Under the pieces are notes generated by a model. It had not been told where the DNA came from. It searched no databases and worked only from the letters and a program-made list of their open reading frames with translations. From Euphorbia lathyris (Eukaryota; Streptophyta; Magnoliopsida; Malpighiales; Euphorbiaceae): 64,000 bases of DNA. Made by a program: the position numbers and the translations under genes. Location: positions 42,007,501 to 42,071,500 of the forward strand of contig NC_088918.1 of assembly GCF_963576675.1 (NCBI RefSeq), read 5' to 3'. Positions 35,941 to 46,255 of this stretch are shown one piece after another. The first letter of the stretch is position 1. The number at the start of each line of letters is the position of its first letter.

Positions 35941-36924
35941 TCGTATCTCAAACCGACACCCTTCAAAAATGCTTTCGATGAGGATGAACTAGAGAACATG
36001 TGGTGAAGAGGGTGCTAATGTCGACTGAACAAGAGAATAATCCAAGACACCAATTATTTAGGACTCGGTGTTTAATCCATGGAATGAGATGTGAAGTGAT
36101 TGTTGATAGGAGAAGTCGAAAGAACATCCTTAGTAAAGCCACATTGAGCAAATTTGGCTTGGTACCAGAACCACATGTGAATCTGTATCAAGTTGGTTGG
36201 ATCAAAGATCAAGAGAAGCTTAATGTCACTCATCGATGTAAGGTTCCTATTTCCATTAGGGCTTACAAAGATGAGGTTATACGTGATGTGGTTGAAATGG
36301 ATGTGTACCATTTGCTCCTAAGGAGACCTTGACAATTCGACCAGGATGCCTCACATGCGAGATGGGACAACCGTACACCATATTCAAGGATGGGGTCAAG
36401 TACATTCTTACACCTTTGAGGGGCTCTTCTAGTGGAGAAAAGAAAGCCACCTTGATTGTTTGTCCAACCTGGGAACTGGCACCGAAAGGGGATGCAGTGA
36501 TTTGTCAAGTCTTCGATTTAGTGGTAAAGGGTAGCCTATTTCAAGGTGAGGCTAGTTTTGGTGGAGTGAGTGAAACACGCCATGTTCCGCTGACTTCGGG
36601 AATGGATCCACTAGTTCTACATTGTTGTTACCCCATAGGTCGTAAGTTGACCCTAACCCGAGCAAATAATTGTTGATTCAAGCTTCCTATCAGGTAATTT
36701 CCAAACTCATTGTTGTATATTTGGTTCGCTTACTCCAATTGGGAGTTATGACAACTTGGTTGGAAAGACATTCGTTCTATGTTCTTGTCATGAAGCGCCG
36801 CCTCATGAGGATGCAATTGAGGGTCGAGAGTGGTCCCATTGGGCTTAAGATTGGCAAAAAAGTTCTTAGGCGTACGGGGCGGATAACACGTGTTGAGGAG
36901 CACGATATTTCAAAAAAGGGAGAA
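35941..36924 (+). pseudogene. Gypsy protease fragment joined to the pol tail (deletion derivative)
   Basis: 36000-36330 encodes a retropepsin-like segment (LFRTRCLIHGMRCEVIVDRRSRKN, LSKFGLV, VISIRAYKDEV-like, VYHLLLRRP) in which the catalytic D-x-G-S reads VDRRS. A TGA follows at the expected Trp of R-P-W-Q-F-D, then frame-hopping similarity continues to about 36480 (YTIFKDGVKYILTPL). From 36780 a basic tail (SGPIGLKIGKKVLRR) resembles the S-G-P-I-T-R-A-R-x-K-K end of Gypsy pol. RT, RNase H and integrase are missing, so this is an internal deletion. Confidence 0.65.
36912..36924 (+). other. Polypurine tract of the deleted Gypsy
   Basis: aaaaaagggagaa lies immediately before the TG that starts the adjacent LTR-like block. 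Confidence 0.55.
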
Positions 36925-37617
36925 TGATGCGGACATCTCCTCTATAATCTCGAGCCAACGCGAAGGAAGAGCGTGTGCCCTCAACCACACGAGGTGTGAG
37001 AGGAAGGACAAATGAGGAAATGGTGGAAGACCACCCCCACACGGTGTGTCAGGAGGACACACATCGTGTGAAGCTCGAGTGCCAGAATGGGGGAGCTCCT
37101 AAGTTAATTCACTCGGCCTGTGCCCCTGCCCACACGTCGAGTGAACCCGAAGAGTTGAAGGCCACACATTGTTTTTACAGCAAGAAATGTAAAAGGGGAG
37201 AAAGGAGACAAGAGCTGCCAGAATTCCAATATTTACTGTTTATGTCACTCCTTATTTTACTGTTTTGCCATGTAGGTTTATTTCCCTAAATGTCATTTTG
37301 GCATCTCTTTGTCATCTCATCCCTACCTTTCTTTATTGTGTTATAGCCCTAGCTAGGTTATTTTAGTCTTTTGCTTTATTATTTGGGAATAGCTATTTAA
37401 GCCTTTTGTTTGTAAGGATGGACCAACTTTTATGAAATTATTACCAAAGCCTCCATTAGAGAGCAACGTTGAAACCTTTTATGTGGGATTAACTACTTCA
37501 AGCTAGACTTTAGAAGAAACTCTTTTGTTGGGTTAAAATCAAAACCAACTAGTTCGACAGTAATTCGTATCGGTATGATTTGTCATTAGCAATTTGTATA
37601 AAAGCAGAGTGTTCACA
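36925..37617 (+). repeat. Probable 3' LTR of the deleted Gypsy element
   Basis: The block starts tgatgcggac right after a polypurine tract. A possible end is gttcaca at 37617 (693 bp); gatca at 37647 is an alternative. No partner LTR is in the window, so the 3' limit is uncertain. A cluster of small palindromes (cacacgaggtgtg near 36989, cacacggtgtg near 37040, cacacatcgtgtg near 37062) lies in its first 150 bp. Confidence 0.5.
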
Positions 37618-38130
37618 GGTACCCTAATGACTAAATGAATTTGATCATTCTAAGCTCATTAAAATCCTAAGGGGTAGATTCAAAACATTTTAAATGAATC
37701 TAGATCTATCGGTGAATGATCAAAACGATGGTCCATGTGAATAGCACAGGTATAATAAAAAAAGAAAAGAAGGACAAGCAATGGGCATGTATTTGCAATA
37801 TTCCCATTTACATAGACATAGAGTAACCATTCAATTATAATGATGGAGTAGAATTGTTTCCCATATGTTTGTTGAACTGATACGACCAATAGAGATGAGC
37901 AGAGGAATTTGGTAGTCCATGAGATTTAAAACACATTGCTCATGCTCTCAATAAACAACTTACTTGTTCCTCCAATTCACACTTGCAGTTGGACAAAATG
38001 TTGAAATTATTAACTAACAAAAGAAAAAACCATGATAAGCTAATTTGGTTGGAGAATCGAATCTAATCAAATCATATCACATGGAAAATACCTGAGAGAT
38101 CACATATAAGAACCCAGACGAGGCGACATA
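37618..38130. other. AT-rich spacer, no gene seen
   Basis: No recognisable coding frame. It would contain the 3' untranslated region of the minus-strand candidate gene at 38131-38690. Confidence 0.4.
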
Positions 38131-38690
38131 CTACCACACCTTCTGATTAATCAACTCGCCCAAAGGGATTAACAGTGTTGACAGCACTATCATTATCAAA
38201 ACACTCTTTCTAGCTTTCCCGTTTACACATTTATTCAAACACCTTTCCACCAACAACAATAATCCATTAATCATAATCCTCTTTTCATCTTTCCCGGTCA
38301 CAGATTTTGATAAAGATGCAAGACTTCCACCGAACAATTTTGGCTCCTATTGGTTAATAACCTCACTAATTAACGATTTCAACAATAGATTCAATTAAAT
38401 AATTAATCCGCAAGTACCTCATATTTTGAATTTTGAACATGTTTCCTTTGTGGGTCTCGAAGAACTGAGGTTTTCCCTGCACGCCAGATCTTAAATTTGC
38501 GGAATTTAGATTGGGGTTGGATTGGTTGTTTTAGGGATTCTGTGTTAAGGTGAAGAAGAAATTGGTGAAGCTTCAGAAACAGAGAAAATTTGAGAAAGTT
38601 GAAATTGAATTTGAATTTGAATTTGAAATAGAATTTGTTAGCTCTGCACTTGATGTTGATTTTCCATGATTGTTGCTTTGCTGCTAACAT
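38131..38690 (-). CDS. Candidate two-exon host gene, unknown 162-residue protein
   Basis: Exon 1 is 38418-38690 (ATG at 38690, 91 codons) and exon 2 is 38131-38346 (71 codons plus TAG). The intron between (38347-38417) is 71 bp, AT-rich, with GT/AG ends (gag|gtacttg and caatag|gag) and phase 0, so the frame is kept. Exon 1 product is basic with alternating Phe/Lys (KFYFKFKFKFNFNF), possibly an organelle-targeting leader. Exon 2 ends with a hydrophobic stretch, SVLIMIVLSTLLIPLGELI, which could be one membrane span. A TATA box lies only 35-46 bp before the ATG, implying a very short leader. I do not recognise the family. It could be a fragment of a longer gene or a chance frame. Confidence 0.35.
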
Positions 38691-38724
38691 TGTAAGCACA
38701 ACCCAGACTTCATGAAGCCGCAGG

Positions 38725-38736
38725 TATATTTATATA
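38725..38736 (-). promoter_or_regulatory. TATA-like box upstream of the candidate gene
   Basis: TATATAAATATA on the minus strand, 35 bp before the candidate ATG at 38690. Confidence 0.35.
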
Positions 38737-40406
38737 CATGGCCACATTAACTAGCCGTTGCAGAAGCCGGTGGATTTGAATTAAATCGTTAATTAATTAG
38801 GTATTTTTCCTTAATTTGTTTCGCAATGTCAAAGTTATTGGAGAAGTTCACTTTTACTCTCATTTTGCTTCAATAATCTAAATATTATCATTTTCTAATA
38901 GGCACAAAATTCACCACTTTTCTGCAACCACAATAAAATTGAACCTCCCAAATCAATTTCAGATATTGCAATAGTTTTACATTTTATAGTAAATATTTGG
39001 ATAAAATATATTACATAGTCATTACTTATTTGTAGTTAATATTATGATATTCTAATTTCTTTGGTTTTTTGATAAAAGGATTTTCGCCTTCCCCGCTAGA
39101 ATCATAAGTCCAATAAATGTCTAGGGGAAGAAAGCTTGGATATCTCCCTGAAAAAAGGATAGGAGAGAAAACTTTAGAACTTTAGGAGTAAGGTTAAATG
39201 GGACAGAATTGAAATAAGTAAAACACCACACAAAAGAATTATAAGGCGAAACTAATTTGAACTTGATAAGTTTGTTTTACTCTAAGGTTCGAATGCGGAT
39301 GAAATATAGTCCTTGCACCTTATACTTAAGAACTGCTATATGTAAAAAGATTTTTTGTGACTCAACACAAATCTATATACCTTTTCACTACTATAAGTAA
39401 CTGCCATTTTCACATCGAATCGTTACACATGCATCGATCCACATACCTTGAAATAAGAGCAAAAGATAAAAAGCATTCACTGCTTCTTCATATTAATGTT
39501 CAAAATGAGAGTAAAAAGGGGATATCTATTTGGGCTTTTTACATGAATATCACAATTAACTACAAAATTATAATTAAATCATATCATGAAACTTAATTCT
39601 TAATATGTTATTTTTTCTATATATGCTAAACAAAATATGTTTTTACACCTAATTTAAAAAGTTTAAACCCCAATTCATAAATCCCAAATTCTTGACAATA
39701 TATTCTAGATCCCAAATTTATAAACTTTAATCTTTAAAAATAATGATTTTATTATAGTTTGACATAGTTCAGAATTATAACTTGACATAGTTGTAAATAG
39801 TTTTTGAAAGTGGATTTCTATATAAATTTCCCTATCTATTTTGGACTAAGTCCAAACAGAGGTTCTTTCACAAAAAAAAAAAGGTCCAAACAGAGGTCCA
39901 ATTTGCTTTTAAAAGCCCATCCAACTCTAAGAGGCCCATTGTTAAATGAGAAGCACACAAACCCATAGTAGAAACCGACCCGTTGCCCAAACCATGGGTA
40001 GAATTGTACTTTTGTACTCATAATAGCTTATAAATAGGTAATATCTATTTTTTTTTCTCCCTTCATTATGTTAAATTGTTGTTTCTTTATTCTGATTGGT
40101 TACTAACGTTGGTATCGTAGTGCACCCAAAAAGTCACGTACCGCATGTCAATGAGCAACTAAAAGAGTCAACTTGATAATTAGACTAGATCCAAACGTGT
40201 GTAGGAGATAGCAATTCTTTATACGAAAACACGATTTACATAGATAATTATAAGATTGACATAAAAATGATTTTTCTAATATTTATGCCATATATATATA
40301 CATACACATATGATAACACAATTTTGATCCAAAATACCAAATTGTTACCTCTATCCTACAAAACATGATTGTATATAAAACGCAATCAAATAATAATAAG
40401 ATTTAG
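38737..40406. other. Intergenic spacer with promoter-like motifs
   Basis: No coding frame supported. 39905-39945 carries aaaagcccatcc and gaggcccattg, resembling plant site-II (TGGGCY) promoter elements, and ttataaataggt follows at 40029-40040. No gene follows, so their role is unknown. Confidence 0.3.
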
Positions 40407-40577
40407 GGTCTGTTTGGCTACTTGCTGTTTGATGTTCCATTTTGCTGGTTACTGTTCCTGTTTGCTGTTGCCTTTGGAAAATGCTGCTTTTCAAAAAAGC
40501 AGAGATTCTCTGCTTTTGTAAAAAACTGATTTTCAACGGTAAAAGGCAAACAGAAAGAGTCTAACCAAACACCTAAA
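40407..40577. mobile_element. Putative small hAT-like MITE
   Basis: The left end agggtctgtttggct is roughly mirrored by agtctaaccaaacacct at 40558-40575. The inside folds on itself (tgctgcttttcaaaaaagcagag, then ctctgcttttgtaaaaaac). No clear 8-bp duplication was found, so the limits are tentative. Confidence 0.4.
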
Positions 40578-40639
40578 ACGCTGCCTTTCAAAATGAAAAG
40601 GCAAACCAGAGGTAAAAAGTAGGTAAACAAACACTCTCT

Positions 40640-41620
40640 TAGGCCCTGTTTGTTTGGGGGAAAATATTCTGCAAGAAAATATTTTTCCAATTTTCCACCG
40701 TTTGTTTGGGCAGGAAAATAAGTCAAAGGAAAATAAGTAGCAAGTCAATGGAAAATGAAGGAAGAAATAAGGGAAAATGTTTTACCCTTTTCAAAAGGGT
40801 AAAGCATTTTCCCCAAAACATATGCGTCTAGAAAAAATGAGAAAAACGTTAAAAATATAAAAATACAAAAATATGAAACACGAAAAAACATGAATAACGT
40901 GAAAACGTTACAAAACACGAGAATATGAAAAAAAACCCAGCAAAAAATGAAAATGTGAACAAATGTGAAAAACATAAAAACGCAAAAAAAAGCAAACACT
41001 TGAAAAAGCACAAAACATGAACAACGCGAAAAAGTGAGAAAACACGAATTATACAAAAACATGAAAAATACAAAAACACGAAAATGTGAGAAAATATGAA
41101 AAATACGAAAACGCGAAAAATGCTAATACACAAAAACGTGACAATAAGTGAAAAACGCGATAAACATGAAAAGACGAAAAATGCAAACAAAACACGAAAA
41201 TTTAAAAAACACAAAAACGTGAATAACACGAAAAAGTAACAAAATGCAAAAAAAAAACACAAGAACGTTAATAACATGAGAAAACGTAGAAAAAATGCCA
41301 AAAATGTGAAAAAACGTTTTTCGGGTTTTTAACATTAATTTTTTTCACATTTTCATGGTTTTTCACCTTTTTCATGTTTTTCATGTTTTTAATATTTTTT
41401 TTTTACTTTTTGTGTTTTTAACAAAATTTCACATTTTTTTTTGTGTTTTTTCAAGTTTTTAGTGGTTGGAAAATATTTTTCAGTGTTGTAGCAAAACACC
41501 GTAAAATATTTTCCAGTGTTGTTACCAAACACAGAAAAATATTTTATTTTCCTGCACAATATTTTCTCTGCATAAAATTTTCCAGAACACAATATTTTTC
41601 CCCAAACAAACGGGGCCTTA
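40640..41620. mobile_element. Fold-back / hAT-like element filled with a minisatellite
   Basis: aggccctgtttgtttgggg at the left (from 40641) is mirrored by ccccaaacaaacggggcct at the right (ending 41619). Inside these ends gaaaatatt and aatatttt also pair. The interior (40830-41330) is a degenerate tandem array of aaaaacgtgaaaaacacgaaa-like units on the plus strand, followed by its rough complement (41330-41460, cattttcatggtttttc). No transposase. No convincing TSD was found. Confidence 0.6.
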
Positions 41621-42000
41621 CTCACCTCTGCCATGCATTATTTGTTTTACACCGGCACACCTCAATTTACTCCACAAAAATATTAGAGGAAATTACATAT
41701 AAAAACACTTTTAAAAATTATTTTACAGTTTAATGACTCATTTTTCTGTTTTTATCATTTTCTGTTTTTTCTTGTATTTTGTCATTCTGTCATTTTTTAT
41801 TTCTGTTTTTGTCACATTTCAGTTATTTTTGGAATTAAATTATTAATTTAATTTTTTCTATTTTGGAAATTCAAATAGAAATAACGGTCCCACTACCCTT
41901 CTTGTTTGGCTCGTGTTCTTCTGCATAACGTTTACTTCTTCTTCCATAATTTTTTGTTCTGCATTTTTCTGGTCTTTGTTGCAACTGGTAACAATTCTTG
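41621..42000. other. AT-rich spacer, possibly the outer left terminus of the MULE
   Basis: No gene. gaggaaattacatataaaaacac (41690-41712) resembles the ends of some plant MULEs, which would make this the outer part of the left terminal repeat, but no matching right end or TSD was found. Confidence 0.3.
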
Positions 42001-42931
42001 ATGAGTTAATTAGGAAATATCATGGTTTTCTACTTTCCATTTCCATTTTTATCTCTTTTCTTCTCTGGTTTTCTTATTGTTGTTTTTACTCAGGGCAATT
42101 TCATCTTCTAATTTTGTGAAATTCAAAGTAACTGTTTCTTGTTTCCACAAACTCAAGACCGGTTTTACATACAACAAAGGTAAAGAAGTAGTTTGTTTTC
42201 AAATATCTCTTCATTCTTCCAATTTCGTGTTTTGTTTATCATTCACATTTTCTATTGCAGAACCAGCACAAACAGAGCAAGATGTATTTTGGTATGTGGT
42301 TCACTCTTTGATTTTAACTGTAGGCTGTTGAAATTCAAGGTATTTTCCCTATTTGATGCTTTTTTGGCTATTTTATGATTTTCCTAATGTTTTTTGCTTC
42401 TGCAAGATCAAACATATTTCTTAAATGAACTCCTCTTTAAACGATGATTTTACTGTCAATAAGCAATTAAAACACAGCTGTTGAAGTTTGGTTTTCCTTT
42501 TTATTGTTCATCAACTTGCTTTTTGTTTTTTTAATCTGTTCCCTTTAAAAACTTAACTCTGTTCACATGTTTTTAAATTGAATAAACCAGCAAACGTTCA
42601 ATGTCTAATTTTTACCTTTAATTTTTCTATGAAGCTGTCTGCAAATATCAGATTCTTTATATCTACACTGCTTTTTTCTTTTTCATTTCAATAATTGCTT
42701 CAAGTATTGTGTTAATGAAATAGGAGGAATGACTTCTTACAGTACGGTTAGTTTTGTTTAATTAAAGTGAGTTTCTTCAGAATTATGGAAATCAGCTTTC
42801 ACTAATATTATTCCTGAAAAACTATCATTATACCATTTTTTAAAAGTCTAACACGAGCTTCAATAAAAATTTAAAAACACTGTCATTTAACACATATCTT
42901 AATTATGTCGGTTAATTTTAGTTTTTAGATG
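42001..42931 (+). repeat. 931-bp repeat, copy 1 (proposed left MULE terminal repeat)
   Basis: It matches 48182-49112 at equal length with only two mismatches seen by eye (acacgagc/acatgagc near 42853, and gttttta/gtgttta at 42922), about 99.8% identity. A third, shorter and diverged copy is at 58422-58803. The 84-codon frame inside it (42077-42331) is identical in both long copies but has no recognised family. In the model where 46256 onward is inverted, this copy and copy 2 were originally inverted repeats bracketing the ULP and transposase genes. Confidence 0.9.
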
Positions 42932-43310
42932 AATAAATTAATGAATTTTCATGGTTCATGTTGTCTTCTCCGTTCTCTTTTTTTTACATTATTAAAACTT
43001 TTAAATAGTTTTCATACTTTCATCATCACTTACGATGGTTAAAAAAACACTGTTGCATTTAAATATGAATTTGTTTATTCTGCTAAATGATCCTAACCTA
43101 CAATAGCCTCCTAAATTGGATGTTTTCACAATTTATTTATGGTTTTTTGGTTTTTTTAATTTACATTGTGTTTTCAAAGTACTAAACTTCATGTTATACC
43201 AATTTTAACTACTACCATATTTTTAAATACTGTGTGCTTCTGATTTTTAATGGTTTCGTGTTTTCAATTTGCTATTTAAAAACATTTATGCTGATAACTT
43301 GATTGCAGAT
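42932..43310. other. Leader region upstream of the ULP-type gene
   Basis: AT-rich, no ORF. It ends with ttgattgcag at 43299-43308, a good splice acceptor just before the ATG at 43311, suggesting a 5' untranslated intron. Confidence 0.4.
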
Positions 43311-44835
43311 ATGGGCAAACAAGGTTTATCATTTCTACAAAATTCACCTATCAGTAAGAAAAGAGTCAGAATGAAACAGAAACGAATTTCAGGGGCTTTT
43401 TAAAAAATTCACAAAACTAATGCTACTCCAATCTCTAAAGCAACAGATATCAGGGATATATTAAGTGACATTTCACCTAATAAGTCGAATATGATGGAAC
43501 GAAAGCAATGGTATCCGAGGAGGAAAGAAGAATTGAGGGTCAGCACTTCTTTAAGCTTTCAATTAATTTTCATTTTTTTAAAACATTGATATAAGAATCG
43601 TAATTTACTTAATTTTTAATACAGGAATGGGATTTTCTTATTAAACCAGAGCATTTCTATTCATGCTGCCTCACAACTACAATGACAGTTGATGCTATTT
43701 ATGAAATTAAACAAGCATTAACCACCAAGCAATTGACTATGTTTGCTGATACTTGTTTTGGTCATTTTCTACACTTAGATGTTTTAGCTGTTCAACCTTA
43801 GGTTTTACATGCTTTATTGTTAAGAGAGGTCAATCAGTATAATGATCATGATATGTGGTTTAATATTTGTGGCAATAGGTTAAGATTTGGGATTGAAGAA
43901 TTTGCAGTAGTGACTGGCTTAAAATGTCTGGGACATGTTGATAATTTTCTAGCTTCCACTGAACCTCACATTTTAAGGGTTAAGTATTTTAACGGTTTAG
44001 ACAAGGTCACAAAGCTATCTGTGCGTGAGTGCTTAAAAACAAAAAGATGGGATTGTGACGAGGATGCTGTGAAAATTGCGTTCCTGTTTTTTTTGCACCA
44101 TTTTTTGTTATCTAACCATCCAAATCAAAGCATTCCTGATATTCATTTTAATATAATAGAGAGCCATAGATGGAATGATTTTCCATGGGGAAAGGTTGCT
44201 TTTGATTACACGCTTAAGTCTATGAAGGAGAAATATACGGGTAGGTCCAATAGGAGTGGTTCCATTCATCCTGGTTTCCCAAACAAGTGCAACATTATCG
44301 GTTGTCCAATAGTGCTGTAGGTTTGGTTCTATGAATGTTGTGGTGCCGTGGATGGTAAATTTGCAAAAAAAAAAAAATGGTAGAGCAGTACCACGAATTC
44401 TAAACTGGAATACTATTGGAAAACCAACCATGAAGCAATTACGCAGAGATATATTTTGTCTTCCATCTCATCTGGTAAGAGGCATTTTTGTCAAATTTAA
44501 TAACATATTATTATATAATTTTTTTGTATTATTTAATAAAATTTATATTACTTATGATTAATTCATTTTTTATTTTTTGTCTTTATAGTTAAAAATGAAA
44601 AACATTTCTGCTAGTATTCTGGAAAAAGAAATGCTTCACCTTGATGGCATGTTTAATAAAGGGAAGGATATAGATGATTTTCATGAGCGTGCTTTTCACC
44701 CCATCAAGGATGAATGCTCTTTTGGAAAAATGTCTAGTGGTGATAGTAGTCGAAGTCTATCAAGTAGCTTAAATGAGGATGAAACAACCCAAAAGATCAT
44801 GTGAATACGATCAAGCATTCTTCCATCAGTATATG
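43311..44835 (+). pseudogene. ULP1-type gene of a MULE, N-terminal half (DUF1985-like)
   Basis: Exon 1 43311-43538 (76 codons, TAA inside near residue 31). Exon 2 43625-44474, with TAG at 43799-43801 and another TAG near 44319, both at likely CAG codons, and an A-run frameshift near 44365. Exon 3 starts at 44589 and is cut at 44835 by a Gypsy LTR. Introns have gt/ag ends (agg|gtcagc...acag|gaatgg and ctg|gtaaga...atag|ttaaaa) in phase 0. Exon 2 encodes EWDFLIKPEHF, DMWFNICGNRLRFGIEEFAVVTGLKC (the DUF1985 signature), FLFFLHHFLL and DFPWGKVAFDYTLKSM. In plants DUF1985 precedes a ULP1 cysteine protease in genes carried by Kaonashi-type MULEs. Exon 3 is Ser/Glu/Asp-rich. The matching C-terminal half is on the minus strand at 56425-59270. 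Confidence 0.82.
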
Positions 44836-45177
44836 TGATACGATCAAAACGGGCGATCGACCCCGCACTCTTCGAGCGAGTGCTAGCTCCAAGAACTTAG
44901 AAGATTGAAGAGAAGAAACTAGATTCTTATTTATCAAAAGCGTAATTCAAAACATAAAACAATCCAACTATTTATACTAGTTTGTCCAGACAATAAAAGA
45001 ATCCTAACCAAAACAGAATAGCTAATCCTAACTTAAGAATAATCCTAATTAAAGAAGAATTGCACAATTTAAGGAAAGTAGTCCTAGTCGAGCACAAAGT
45101 CTTTTTACCACGCCGGGACCCGTTTTGCACGAATAGGCCGACTCCCAACAGACCCGGACCCAGCAGTCGGTGTAACA
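44836..45177 (-). repeat. 3' LTR of chromodomain Gypsy (left fragment)
   Basis: 342 bp, TG...CA on the minus strand. It is the same length as the LTR at 59276-59617 and differs at 6 positions by eye, all transitions. The plus-side flank is atatg (44831-44835). A TATAAATAG box lies at 44968-44976 on the minus strand. Confidence 0.93.
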
Positions 45178-46255
45178 CTCCCCTCTCCTTCAAAACTGAC
45201 CTTGTCCGCAAGGTGGCACTCCGGATAAGCCACGCGAAAGTCATCCAGCCATTCCCAAGTAGCATTTTCAGGGGGGCTATGAGACCAAGTAACCAAAATC
45301 TGTTGCGCCAATTGACCATCCCGGAGAACTTGACGACCATCACAAACTGCCAAAGGTTGCTCTTTGGGTCGACCTTGCTCTAATTCCACTGGCAACGCAG
45401 CCGGTACCGGAGTAGACACTCCATGAAATTTCTTCAACAAAGACACATGAAACACAGGATGTATGCGACTTGAACTGGGAAGTTCCAGTCGATAAGCCAC
45501 CTCCCCAACTCGTTCCAATACTCGAAAGGGACCATAATACCTCTTAGATAGCTTGTTAGATAGACGCGAAGCAACTGAAATTTGTCGGTAAGGCCGTAAT
45601 TTAACTAACACCAGATCTCCAACAGAAAATTCAACCTCTCTCTTTTTCCGATTGGCAAGCATTTCCATACGTTGCTGCGACTCGCATAAATTTTCCTTCA
45701 ATCGACGCAACAAAGCATTACGCTCAATTAAAAGCTCATCAACCGCAGCAATGCGAGAAGAGCCGCGGGCATACAGAATCAGTGTCAGTGGTAACCGGCC
45801 ATATAAAGCTTGAAAGGGCGACATTTTTATACTGCTATGGAAGTCGGTATTGTAACAATATTCAGCCCAACTCATAAAAGATGACCACATTGTCGGTCGT
45901 TCAAACACCATTGCGCGCAAATACTGCTCGAGCCCCCTGTTCACCACTTCAGTTTGCCCGTCAGTCTGAGGGTGATATGCTGTACTATGCTTCAGTTGCG
46001 TACCACTGAGTTTAAACAAATGCTGCCAAAACTTACTTAGGAAAATAGCATCTCGATCAGAAACGCTCGTTTTAGGGAATCCATGGTGCTTAACAACAAT
46101 ATCCAGAAATAGTGCAGCCACCGTTTGAGCAGAATAATTCGAGGGTAGAACGCCAAAATGAGCATATTTAGTCAAGCGGTCCACCACCACAAGAATAACC
46201 GTATAACCCTTGGACGAAGGAAGTCCGGTGATAAAATCCATAGTAACCTCCTCCC
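45105..46255 (-). pseudogene. Chromodomain Gypsy pol, integrase and chromodomain only (left fragment)
   Basis: The minus-strand frame encodes the integrase core (VDRLTKYAHF, VSDRDAIFLSKFW, STAYHPQTDGQTEVVNR), the C-terminal domain (GDLVLVKLRPYRQ, GPFRVLERVGEVAYRLELP, HPVFHVSLLKKF) and a chromodomain-like end (ILVTWSHSPPENATWEWLDDF). The frame passes through the polypurine tract and 24 codons into the LTR before stopping at 45105-45107. It begins abruptly at 46255, where it is fused to an RTE LINE endonuclease. The 980 bp shared with 63022-64000 look identical apart from one G at the junction. Confidence 0.9.
45178..45192 (-). other. Polypurine tract of the Gypsy, inside the ORF
   Basis: The minus strand reads GAAGGAGAGGGGAG immediately before the LTR (TGTTACACC). 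It encodes part of SFEGEGSV, so priming tract and coding sequence overlap. Confidence 0.75.

Noticed and set aside
36989..37141. Palindromic cacac/gtgtg units as a CRISPR-like array
   Set aside because: Units and spacing are irregular and they lie inside a plant LTR.
38403..38699. Unspliced 98-codon version of the candidate gene starting at GTG 38699
   Set aside because: A GTG start is not expected in a plant nuclear gene, and the frame ends just after a good splice donor; the two-exon ATG model is better.
39280..39310. ggttcgaatgc resembling a tRNA T-loop
   Set aside because: No acceptor stem, D-loop or anticodon arm could be paired around it.
40849..41301. 150-codon Phe/Cys/Val-rich minus-strand ORF, and a 105-codon overlapping one
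   Set aside because: Produced by the aaaaacgtg/aacacg minisatellite; low-complexity translation in several frames at once.
42077..42331. 84-codon ORF repeated identically at 48258-48512
   Set aside because: Identity comes from the 931-bp repeat; the diverged copy at 58422 keeps only a broken version, so there is no sign of protein-level selection.
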